Below, piece after piece: positions 1 through 7,924 of a stretch of DNA of 64,000 bases (positions are counted from its first letter, which is position 1; every line of letters begins with the position of its first letter). The DNA is from UBA1447 sp964627535 (GTDB taxonomy: Bacteria; Bacillota; Clostridia; Oscillospirales; Acutalibacteraceae). Where the stretch lies: the NCBI GenBank assembly GCA_964627535.1, contig CAZVJW010000001.1, forward strand, positions 117,362-181,361, given 5' to 3'. A model generated the notes under the pieces. That model did no database searches. It had not been told where the DNA came from and saw only the letters and a list, made by a program, of their open reading frames with translations. The translations under genes were made by a program, and so were the position numbers.

Positions 1-1
1 C

Positions 2-1192
2 TCCAATGAGGCTATTGATCTCGCCGAAAAAATCATGGCATTCATTACTTCTGCCGGCCGGGTTCAAAGCAACGAACTCGCAAAAATCCGCGGTGCATTT
101 CCGCTGTTCGGCGAAAGCACACTTTCGCAGGACTTTCCTCAGCGCAACGCTACAATCACAACCATCGCGCCGACAGGCACGCTTTCGATCATTGCTGATT
201 GTTCCAGCGGAGTTGAACCGGTTTTCGGCTATGTTTATATCAGAAACATCATGGACGGCACCGAGATGGTTGAAGTCAACCCGATATTAAAGGCAGAACT
301 TGAGAAAAGAAACCTTTATTCCGAGGATTTGATGAAACGAATTGCAAAAGAAGGCACCATTGCGCACATGGAAGAATTACCGGAGGATTTACGCCGCGTT
401 TTTGTTTCAGCCCATGATATAAAACCGGACGATCATATTCGTATGCAGGCAGCGTTCCAAAAATATACAGACAACGCCGTTTCAAAAACCGTCAACTTTT
501 CAAATAACGCCACACGCGACGAGGTTGCGGAAGTTTATATGCTCGCTTTCCGGCTTGATTGCAAAGGCGTCACCATTTACCGCGACGGCAGCAGAAACGA
601 ACAGGTCCTTAATATCGGCAAGGTTAACAGAGAAGGTTTACAATCAGACGATGAGCTTGACATCAATACACATATTATGCCAAGAGCCAGACCCGATACG
701 GTTATGGGTATTACGGAAAGAGTCAAAATTGGCTGTGGCAACCTATATATCACTGTCAACTACGATGATAAAGGCATCTGCGAACTGTTTACAAACACAG
801 GCAAAGCCGGAGGCTGCCCTTCACAGTCAGAAGCGACCGCCAGGCTTGCATCCATCGCTCTTCGCAGCGGCATTGATGTCAAGAGCATTGTTGACCAACT
901 GAAGGGTATCCGCTGCCCTTCAACCATCCGTCAGCAAGGTATGAAATGCACCTCTTGTCCCGATGCTATTGCCAAAACCATTGAGCGTGTGTATAAACAG
1001 CAGGTTGACCTTGGTGTATGGCCTGTTGTAAACGATATTTATTCAAATACAATTGTTTCTGACGAACCTGTTAAAGAGGAAATTGACGAATACTCTGTCA
1101 ATATCAAATTCTGTCCCGAATGCGGTACAAAGGTTGCTCATGAAGGCGGTTGCGTCATCTGCAAAGAATGCGGTTTTTCAAAGTGCGGATGA
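2..1192 (+). CDS. nrdJ: B12-dependent (class II) ribonucleotide reductase, 3' part
   Basis: This is the C-terminal 396 or so residues of an adenosylcobalamin-dependent ribonucleotide reductase, the cytoplasmic enzyme that turns ribonucleotides into deoxyribonucleotides for DNA synthesis without needing oxygen. The frame is open from base 2, so the 5' part lies outside the window. Visible family features are the loop APTGTLSIIADCSSGVEP, the segment KTVNFSNNAT and the motif TIYRDGSRNEQV. The C-terminus carries Cys pairs (CPECG, then CKECGFSKCG) that match the zinc or redox tail of these enzymes. It ends with TGA. The next gene starts 150 bases later on the same strand and is not functionally related in any obvious way. 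The family call is firm; the missing N-terminus means the catalytic cysteines of the barrel cannot be checked. Confidence 0.93.
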   Translation, partial: SNEAIDLAEKIMAFITSAGRVQSNELAKIRGAFPLFGESTLSQDFPQRNATITTIAPTGTLSIIADCSSGVEPVFGYVYIRNIMDGTEMVEVNPILKAELEKRNLYSEDLMKRIAKEGTIAHMEELPEDLRRVFVSAHDIKPDDHIRMQAAFQKYTDNAVSKTVNFSNNATRDEVAEVYMLAFRLDCKGVTIYRDGSRNEQVLNIGKVNREGLQSDDELDINTHIMPRARPDTVMGITERVKIGCGNLYITVNYDDKGICELFTNTGKAGGCPSQSEATARLASIALRSGIDVKSIVDQLKGIRCPSTIRQQGMKCTSCPDAIAKTIERVYKQQVDLGVWPVVNDIYSNTIVSDEPVKEEIDEYSVNIKFCPECGTKVAHEGGCVICKECGFSKCG

Positions 1193-1342
1193 TGAAACGG
1201 GAAAGCCGTTGAAAAGAAGTTGAGAAGAGGTTGGAAGGAAGTAGGGGTACGGAAGAAAAAGAAAATCAGCGAACGATATCATGAATTTTCAATAAAAACT
1301 CCAATATAAAGCGGCTTTGCAACTTGCGGAAGGAACGGTGAT

Positions 1343-3121
1343 ATGATGCCATTAGACCTTTTCAGCAGCGGTGCGAGCCGCTATTCTGTTGTTATTCCGG
1401 TTCATGCAGCGCCGGCGGTACGCTATGCTGCGGAGGAATTCATCAAATATTTCAAAGAGACCTGCGGTGCGGAACTCCATTTACTTGCCGGCTACAGCGG
1501 CTGCCCTGCCGAAACAATTATGATCGGTACGGGAATAGCTGAAGACCGGCTTGCCGAATGCGGCAAGGAAGGTTTTATTATTCAAACTACCGATAACAAG
1601 GTTTTTATAGCAGGTAAAACCCCGCGCGGCACGCTTTATGGCGTATATACCTTCCTTGAAGATTATCTGGGTGTCCGCTTTTTCACGCCGGATATAACCC
1701 GCGTTCCCAAAAGCGCAAGCATTTCGATAGAATCCGGCATTAACAGGCTTGAAAAACCCGCTTTCGAATACCGCGAGCCATGCTTTCGCGAGGTTTTTGA
1801 CGGAAACTGGGCAGCAAGATTAAAAACCAACGGCAATTTTCCGGCATTGACGGAAAAGTATGGCGGCAAGACAACTTACGGCATGTTCGGCCACAGCTTT
1901 CAGGCTCTTTGCAACCCCGAAATATATTTTAACGATCATCCGGAATACTTTGCGGAGATTGACGGTGTTCGTCTTCTCGAAAGAACCCAGCTTTGCCTGA
2001 CAAACCCAGAAGTTCTGAAGATTGTAACTAAGAATGTGCTTGAGTATATCAAACAAAATCCTGAAATAACGATCGTTTCAATATCTCAAAACGACAACGA
2101 AAATTACTGCCGCTGCGAAAACTGCCGCAAGGTTGATGAAGAAGAAGGCAGCCAGTCCGGCACCATCATCAGGTTTGTCAATGCGGTTGCCGCTGCTGTC
2201 GAAAAGGAATATCCCAATATCGCGATTGACACCTTTGCTTATGCGTACTCACGAAAATCACCGAAGTTCGCAAAGCCGCGGCATAATGTTATCGTCCGCC
2301 TGTGTAATATCGAAAGATGCTTTCTGCACCCGGTAACAGAGCGATGCCCCACCTGGCCAAAAACCCGCCCGGGCGAAGAGGACTGCACCTTTGCGGATGA
2401 ACTTATCAAATGGGGCAAACTGACCGACAGAATATATATCTGGGATTATTATGTCAACTTCATCCACTATCCCCTGCCTCACCCGATTTTGCATGTTTTT
2501 AAACAAAATCTCGAGTTTTATAAACGCAACGGCGTCAGAGGGGTTTTTGAGCAGGGAAGTTTATGCTCCAACAACAGTTACTTTGCGGAATTGAAAGCAT
2601 ACCTGCTTTCCCGCCTTTTATGGAACCCCGAAATTGATGACAAAGCTGTTATCGATGAGTTTTTAGCCGGGGTTTACAAGGGCGCAGCCCCTGTTATGAA
2701 GCGCATATATGACGAGTTTTACGCCGATGTTCTGAAAGACAACTACCATCTGTTTTTCACCATGCACGCGGAGGTTATGTTAAAAAGCCTTAACCTTGAG
2801 AATATCAAAAAGTATGACGAATTATTTGAGGAGGCTGAGCGTTCGGCGCATGATCAAACCGTGCTTTATCAGGTAAAAAAGGCTGAAATGTGGCTGCGGT
2901 ACCTCAAAATATACAAAACACCGATGGGCACTCCCGGCAGAAACGAAATCATCGACCGATATATATCCGACTGCGGGCTTTACAACATGATAGCCTTTGA
3001 GGAGCTTTTCACGCTTCAGGAGTCAAAAAAGTGGATGAAGCAAAGCATGGACCCGGAGAGGCATAATTACGATGACCCGGACAATCCTTCGCTTTATGAT
3101 TTTCCGGGATTTGAAGACTGA
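1343..3121 (+). CDS. DUF4838 protein with glucuronidase-type N-terminal domain
   Basis: A 592-residue protein without a signal peptide. The first 120 residues look like the small alpha/beta domain found before the catalytic barrel of alpha-glucuronidases and related glycosidases (AAEEFIKYFKETCGAELH, then GTLYGVYTFLEDYLGVRFF). The middle (about 180-420) matches the DUF4838 barrel-like domain, with SISQNDNENYCRCENCRK as its most recognisable stretch. A carbohydrate-active role is likely from the family, but the substrate is unknown. The start is one of two adjacent ATG codons (1343 or 1346), preceded by GGAAGG. The gene stands alone, followed by a palindromic element and a strong hairpin terminator. 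Confidence 0.75.
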   Translation: MMPLDLFSSGASRYSVVIPVHAAPAVRYAAEEFIKYFKETCGAELHLLAGYSGCPAETIMIGTGIAEDRLAECGKEGFIIQTTDNKVFIAGKTPRGTLYGVYTFLEDYLGVRFFTPDITRVPKSASISIESGINRLEKPAFEYREPCFREVFDGNWAARLKTNGNFPALTEKYGGKTTYGMFGHSFQALCNPEIYFNDHPEYFAEIDGVRLLERTQLCLTNPEVLKIVTKNVLEYIKQNPEITIVSISQNDNENYCRCENCRKVDEEEGSQSGTIIRFVNAVAAAVEKEYPNIAIDTFAYAYSRKSPKFAKPRHNVIVRLCNIERCFLHPVTERCPTWPKTRPGEEDCTFADELIKWGKLTDRIYIWDYYVNFIHYPLPHPILHVFKQNLEFYKRNGVRGVFEQGSLCSNNSYFAELKAYLLSRLLWNPEIDDKAVIDEFLAGVYKGAAPVMKRIYDEFYADVLKDNYHLFFTMHAEVMLKSLNLENIKKYDELFEEAERSAHDQTVLYQVKKAEMWLRYLKIYKTPMGTPGRNEIIDRYISDCGLYNMIAFEELFTLQESKKWMKQSMDPERHNYDDPDNPSLYDFPGFED

Positions 3122-3176
3122 TCGTTTCGTTCTATATATCATAATCCAAATATCAATATTGATTATCTTTCACTTA

Positions 3177-3309
3177 TACAAATTCACGATTAAAAAACCT
3201 CTAACAATTCAAGCAAAAGCTTTGATTTATACTATTCGTTATTTTAATGCAGAATAGTATTATGAGGTTTTGTGCGGATTTTTTGTTAGGTTTTTATGAG
3301 TAATTAGTA
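3177..3309 (-). mobile_element. Palindromic MITE-like element, copy 1 (133 bp, TTA duplication)
   Basis: A 133-bp element with ends TACAAATTCACG and GTAATTAGTA (the first end has one change from TACTAATT). It is flanked by TTA at 3174-3176 and TTA at 3310-3312. It is the reverse complement of the copy at 12782-12914 with modest divergence, and like that copy it is 33 bp longer than the 100-bp form because a 30-bp mini-palindrome is nested inside. The two halves are imperfect inverted repeats, so the element could fold into a long hairpin. It lies 55 bases after the DUF4838 stop. It encodes no protein. Confidence 0.85.
3230..3259. repeat. Nested 30-bp mini-palindrome within copy 1
   Basis: A 30-bp unit starting TACTATTC and ending GAATAGTA (8-bp perfect inverted ends), flanked by TTA at 3227-3229 and TTA at 3260-3262. 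The copies at 26101, 33676 and 38554 lack it and keep a single trinucleotide at the same place, so it reads as an insertion with a 3-bp target duplication inside the larger element. Confidence 0.8.
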
Positions 3310-3317
3310 TTATGTGC

Positions 3318-3355
3318 AAAGAAGCCGGCATTCCGAAAGGAGCACCGGCTTCTTT
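3318..3355. terminator. Hairpin terminator after the DUF4838 gene
   Basis: The arms AAAGAAGCCGG and CCGGCTTCTTT form an 11-bp perfect stem around a 16-base loop, followed by GATTTATTAT on the plus strand. On the minus strand the lower arm runs into T-poor sequence, so it mainly serves the plus-strand gene upstream. Confidence 0.75.
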
Positions 3356-3386
3356 GATTTATTATGAAATATTGTGCATACGTTTA

Positions 3387-3542
3387 TACTAATCGGCGAT
3401 GAAAAGCGTTGTTAGATTTGCGATAATTTTTTGTGCTGCACAAGACGGGCGACAATGCTTTGCTGTCGCAAAGCAAGGAGGACAACGCAGTACGGCGCAA
3501 AAAAGACCGCAAAGATTCAATGCGTTTTATCGGTGGTTAGTA
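3387..3542. mobile_element. Divergent 156-bp palindromic element (TTA duplication)
   Basis: The ends TACTAATCGGCG and, read inward from the other side, TACTAACCACCG begin imperfect inverted arms of about 38 bp (left GATGAAAAGCGTTG, right GATAAAACGCATTG). It is flanked by TTA at 3384-3386 and TTA at 3543-3545. The second TTA is, on the minus strand, the TAA stop codon of the adjacent BspA-like gene. The interior is unrelated to the 100-bp copies and carries its own hairpin (TGCTTTGC, TGTC, GCAAAGCA). The terminal design and target duplication place it with the other copies as a second subfamily. Confidence 0.7.
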
Positions 3543-6500
3543 TTATACATCAACCAATCCCGTAATTTGACTAATACTCAGTATATAATTTTGCGCATCA
3601 ATCAAAACCGTATAATCATTTTCATCAAGTATACCGTCTTTAAAGATATCACCCGCTTTCACTGCCTCATCTTCCGGAGCCGGCAAAGAATGATTGGCAA
3701 CATCAATCAATGTACACACATCGTTAAGGTCAATTATACCATCACCGTTAACATCCCCGAAAATAACAACCGTATATGTTTCGAGGGCTTTATTTGTATT
3801 ATTATTAATAATATTTATTAATGTGCCGGTACCGAAAGTTCCGTCCATAGTTGAATATTCAATTCTAACATTGCCGTTTAAGCTGATGAATTCGCTCTCA
3901 AACCGTGTTTTTGTCAAGCCCTCTTGAAGACCGTAAATAAAGCCTCCCTCTCTGTCAATAAATGCGGTGTCACCCGCGGCAATAATACCGGGTGATGTTA
4001 TAAATATATAAGGAATTGTTTGAGTACGCGCATAGCTCAGCGCATAAGAGCCGGAATATAATTTGATGCTCAGCGAAGTGCACCCTGCAAAAGCATCCAT
4101 ACCAATGTTGACAACGCTTGCCGGAACAGTAACAGAAACAATATTGGCTGAATCCATAAAAGCATAATCCCCAATAATTGTGACGCTGTCCGGAATAACA
4201 ACAGTTTGAAGCCCTAAACAATAACCGAACATCAAATCGCCAATATATGGTACACCTTGTTCAATAATAACCGTTGTCAATTTTTCACAATTATAGAAAA
4301 CAAACTTACCGATAAAATCAATACCCGCAGGAATCGTTACACTTTTAATACTGGCACAGCTTCTGAATGCATGGTCTCCTATAATTTGAATGGTGTCGGG
4401 CAAATCTACCGTCATTAAGCTTCCGCATCCATCAAAAGCATGGTCTCCAATGTCCTGAAGATCCTCCGGAAGATCAGCTGACCCCAAATTGCTGCAATTG
4501 AAAAAGACATAGTTCCCAATATTCAGAAGACTATCCGGTATTGAGACGCTTTCTAAATTTGAGCAGCCGTAAAAGGAATTATCTTCCAAGTCCGAAACTC
4601 CTTCAGGTATCGATACTCTTGTAACAGTAGTATCGTACTTAAAGGCTTGATACGCTATTGATGTTACATAGACAGGAATATAAACAGCGCCACCCGCACC
4701 TTGGTAATCCAGAAGCCTGCCATGGTCAACAATGAATTCATCGAGATTTGAACATGGTATACCGTTTGTCAGTGCGTATGATAAAGCCGCAGTTCCGCTA
4801 AACGTATATATAACAAGATTCGGGCATAAATCAAAAGAGCCTGTCCCAAAGGTTACAACACTTGCCGGAATAGTGATTGCCTCAAATTGAGGGCAATTTT
4901 TAAACGCATCATTGCCTATTGCCGTTACGCTTGAAGGAATAGTGATGTTAGTTAATCGGGGGCAATTGACAAAGGCATTTGCGCCGATTGTCTCGACATA
5001 AGAAGGGATATCAACCGTCGTAATGGGACAACCGGAAAAAGTGAATGCATTAATTATTTTAAGGGTTGACGGTAAAGTAACCGAGGTAAGAGCTGTACAG
5101 TTAAAAAACAGGTTCGGAGGCAATTGAGTTATATTTGCGGATATGACAGCATCTATTAAACCTGCGCAGTTTGCAAGCGCGCCGTCTCCCAAACCGGTAA
5201 CCGAAAACGGAATATTTATTGATGTTAAGCCGGAAACTTTAAATGCCTCATAACCAATTGTTTCAACACTTGCGGGAATAACAATTGATTTTAGTCCTTC
5301 GCAATATTTAAATGCATAATCTCCGATTATGTTCAAAGTTGACGGCAAAGTTACCGAGGATAGAGCCGTGCAGTTGTAAAACAAGTATACAGGTATCTCA
5401 GCAGTTCCTTCCGGAATAACTGCTCCAGTCAGACTTGTACAATTTGCGAAAGCTGTAGCTCCAAAATTTGTCAGCCCGGCAGGCAAGTAAATGTTTTTTA
5501 AATTAGAGCAATTTCTGAACGCAAAGGTACCGATGCTTATCACACCTTCAGGTAGAGTAACATTTGTAGCTGTCGTACATCCGTAAAAAGCAGAGTCGCC
5601 TATAGCTGTTACATAATAAGGAATCTCAACAAAATCGCGGTTTCCGACATACTGCAACACTGTATTTCCTGACATAACAAAATCAATGAGATCAATGTAG
5701 GGTATTTTATTTGCGATGGCATAATCATATGCCGTATAGCCTGAATGGCAATATATTGTAAAGCCTTCAAGCGGTTTAAACGCATCTGTTTCGATATTTG
5801 TAACCGAATCGGGTATTTCGATTGTTTCTATTTTTTCGCAGTTCATAAACGCGCCGGCTGCAATCGCATCAAGCGTTCCCGGCAGGACAATGTGCTTTGG
5901 CGAAGTCAGGTATTCTATAAGCAAACCGCCGGAAGGCAGAAAGTCGGTATATGTTACACAACCAATACCAATGTCGTACCCGTAGGCTTCAGCTTTTGAA
6001 CCCTCAGGGCAATATATTTTTAATAATGGGTCGCATAACGAAAAAACGTCTTTGTCGAAATCGGTAACGCTGCTCGGTATAACAGCTGTTTTCAGCAATG
6101 CGCATCCCGAAAAGGTTCCTTCAGGAACAACCATGAAACCATTCTTAAATGTCGCAGACACAAGCATTATATCATCAGCAAAGACATACGGACCCATGGA
6201 AGTTACGTTCCCCGGAAGAATGATTCGTCCCAAGTTCTCACACGCGGTGAAAGCGCCCGTTTCAAGAATATTCAGGCTGTTTGGAAGATTCGCAAATACA
6301 AGCTTGGAGCAGTGTAAAAAAGCCGACTCACCGATTTCTGTAACGGTTTCCGGTATCGTAACACCTGTTAAATCAGCATTGTCCATAAAGACTTTATTTT
6401 CTATCCGCCAGACTGTTGAAGGAATTACGATATCCCCTCCGTGGCCGTTGTATCCGATTAAAACACCGTCTATTACCACGAACGGATCATCTTGCGGAGC

Positions 6501-6587
6501 CGCAGACAGGGAAAAAGAAGGAAAAACGAAGATACTGAAAAGCAGGCTTGCCGAAAGAATGACGCTTAGTATTTTTTTAGTTTTCAT
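3543..6587 (-). CDS. Secreted BspA-like leucine-rich repeat protein with dockerin tail
   Basis: A 1014-residue secreted protein. The start chosen is the ATG at 6587, which has AAGGGGTGA eight bases upstream and begins MKTKKILSVILSASLLFSIF, a clear signal peptide ending near SLSAAP. Residues 40-900 are BspA/TpLRR-type repeats of about 23 residues with the pattern IGDYAFxxCxxLxSVxIPxSV. The last 70 residues contain two calcium-loop repeats (GDVNGDGIIDLNDVCTLID and KDGILDENDYTVLID), the layout of a type I dockerin, so it may dock to a cohesin or simply be a calcium-stabilised end. Such proteins act in cell-surface adhesion. Its TAA stop is exactly the 3-bp duplication of the palindromic element at 3387-3542. 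No cohesin gene is visible here. Confidence 0.85.
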   Translation of the reverse strand: MKTKKILSVILSASLLFSIFVFPSFSLSAAPQDDPFVVIDGVLIGYNGHGGDIVIPSTVWRIENKVFMDNADLTGVTIPETVTEIGESAFLHCSKLVFANLPNSLNILETGAFTACENLGRIILPGNVTSMGPYVFADDIMLVSATFKNGFMVVPEGTFSGCALLKTAVIPSSVTDFDKDVFSLCDPLLKIYCPEGSKAEAYGYDIGIGCVTYTDFLPSGGLLIEYLTSPKHIVLPGTLDAIAAGAFMNCEKIETIEIPDSVTNIETDAFKPLEGFTIYCHSGYTAYDYAIANKIPYIDLIDFVMSGNTVLQYVGNRDFVEIPYYVTAIGDSAFYGCTTATNVTLPEGVISIGTFAFRNCSNLKNIYLPAGLTNFGATAFANCTSLTGAVIPEGTAEIPVYLFYNCTALSSVTLPSTLNIIGDYAFKYCEGLKSIVIPASVETIGYEAFKVSGLTSINIPFSVTGLGDGALANCAGLIDAVISANITQLPPNLFFNCTALTSVTLPSTLKIINAFTFSGCPITTVDIPSYVETIGANAFVNCPRLTNITIPSSVTAIGNDAFKNCPQFEAITIPASVVTFGTGSFDLCPNLVIYTFSGTAALSYALTNGIPCSNLDEFIVDHGRLLDYQGAGGAVYIPVYVTSIAYQAFKYDTTVTRVSIPEGVSDLEDNSFYGCSNLESVSIPDSLLNIGNYVFFNCSNLGSADLPEDLQDIGDHAFDGCGSLMTVDLPDTIQIIGDHAFRSCASIKSVTIPAGIDFIGKFVFYNCEKLTTVIIEQGVPYIGDLMFGYCLGLQTVVIPDSVTIIGDYAFMDSANIVSVTVPASVVNIGMDAFAGCTSLSIKLYSGSYALSYARTQTIPYIFITSPGIIAAGDTAFIDREGGFIYGLQEGLTKTRFESEFISLNGNVRIEYSTMDGTFGTGTLINIINNNTNKALETYTVVIFGDVNGDGIIDLNDVCTLIDVANHSLPAPEDEAVKAGDIFKDGILDENDYTVLIDAQNYILSISQITGLVDV

Positions 6588-6776
6588 TTCATTTTCACCC
6601 CTTATAAAATTTAATATCTCGATATTGCAAAAACACAGGTTCAAACAGCAAGATAATATTTTTGCATTTTCATTCTACTCTTCATTTATTTAAAAGTAAA
6701 TAGAATTCATCTTAATAATTCCGTCATAATAAACAATTTTTATCAATTTTGTTTACTATTAATGTGCTATAATTTA

Positions 6777-6807
6777 CAATAAGGAGTGGCTTAGCCACTC
6801 CTTATTG
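6777..6807. terminator. Perfect 15-bp hairpin after the DUF4474 gene
   Basis: CAATAAGGAGTGGCT and its exact complement AGCCACTCCTTATTG are separated by one base, which gives a very strong hairpin between two minus-strand genes. The T-tract is weak on the minus side, so termination there is likely but not certain. Confidence 0.65.
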
Positions 6808-6846
6808 CATTTATTATTCATTATTAATTTTATTATCTATAGAGCA

Positions 6847-7908
6847 TTAATATGAAAACACAACCATGTTTTCTTCAACTGTATAGCTCTCATTTAAAAC
6901 ATATCCGTAAGCTTCAAGTGATGTCAAAAATGCATCAAGCATTTCTTTATTTGGAAAGACTATTTTCGCGTCAACCCTAACATCACTTGGTTTGCAGCTT
7001 TGAAATACGACAAATCCCGTTACCCACCAGCTTTTTTGCATCGGTCTGGTAAAAAGAAATTCATTCTTATAATACAGATCCATTTCAACATCAAGCATCA
7101 TCTCGTCCGGCACACAATCGTAAAGAGTTGGGGGAAAATAAGTTTTGTCGGGTTTGCGATAATAGGTACCGATTTCTGCACCGGTCGAATAACCGCCGTA
7201 CTGCCCTTTCCAAACCTGAATCATCCAGTCATAGCCATTATAAATAAATTTAAATCGTTTTGTATCAAGGTTTGTAGATGACAATGGCGCTATCGCGTCA
7301 TAAGCGAGGCAATACCCCATTTGGCGATTCCATGGATTCATAGCGTTGAAGAAGATACCTTGGCCTGCATCAAAATCATAGCCTATTTTTGCAAACCCCT
7401 TCATATCATCATCATAAATAATATCATTAATATAATCATAATCAAAATTAAAATTATATCTTGGGTCATCACACATGCGTACCAATGCCGACCTCATAAA
7501 GTCTTTTACCGCCTTTGTTTGCGAGGTTATCTTTACACCAGATAATTTTAAAAGCCAAATTTCATTCCATTGATTCCAAAGTTCTTCATCTGTTGCAACC
7601 GGATACGGCAGATTTTCCGCACTGCTATTAAGGTTGTTTGAAGCGACCACAGGCAGTTGATTTGCCTGTATGCTTTCAGTTTCGTTTCCACTTTGAGGTT
7701 CAGCTGCAATTTTGACTGAGCCTTCATCCTTATTTAGCACAGTTACCTCATCATCATTGTCTGAACACATGACCGTTTCAGGTGCTGTTATACCTGTTTT
7801 CATGGGTTGTTCGAAAGCAATGGTATAATTATTTGCAGTAATTTTTGTGCAAAGAATAAGCGCTGCCACCAAAAGAAAGGATGTCATCCTAATCAGCCGT
7901 TTTTTCAT
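6847..7908 (-). CDS. DUF4474 domain protein with N-terminal signal or anchor
   Basis: A 353-residue exported or membrane-anchored protein of unknown function. The start at 7908 (second of two adjacent ATGs) is preferred because AAGGGGAG lies five bases upstream. It begins MKKRLIRMTSFLLVAALILC, a hydrophobic export segment without a good lipobox. Residues 30-110 are low-complexity and Ser/Asn/Glu-rich. The C-terminal 230 residues contain YNGYDWMIQVWKGQYGG followed by STGAEIGTYYR, which I recognise as the core of DUF4474; its biochemical role is not known. The gene follows the symporter gene by only 16 bases, so they are probably co-transcribed. Confidence 0.65.
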   Translation of the reverse strand: MKKRLIRMTSFLLVAALILCTKITANNYTIAFEQPMKTGITAPETVMCSDNDDEVTVLNKDEGSVKIAAEPQSGNETESIQANQLPVVASNNLNSSAENLPYPVATDEELWNQWNEIWLLKLSGVKITSQTKAVKDFMRSALVRMCDDPRYNFNFDYDYINDIIYDDDMKGFAKIGYDFDAGQGIFFNAMNPWNRQMGYCLAYDAIAPLSSTNLDTKRFKFIYNGYDWMIQVWKGQYGGYSTGAEIGTYYRKPDKTYFPPTLYDCVPDEMMLDVEMDLYYKNEFLFTRPMQKSWWVTGFVVFQSCKPSDVRVDAKIVFPNKEMLDAFLTSLEAYGYVLNESYTVEENMVVFSY

Positions 7909-7924
7909 CATTACTCCCCTTATT

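Noticed and set aside
3399..3821. A plus-strand open frame across the palindromic element and the end of the BspA-like gene
   Set aside because: It lies antisense to the repeat protein, has no ribosome site and its translation resembles no protein.
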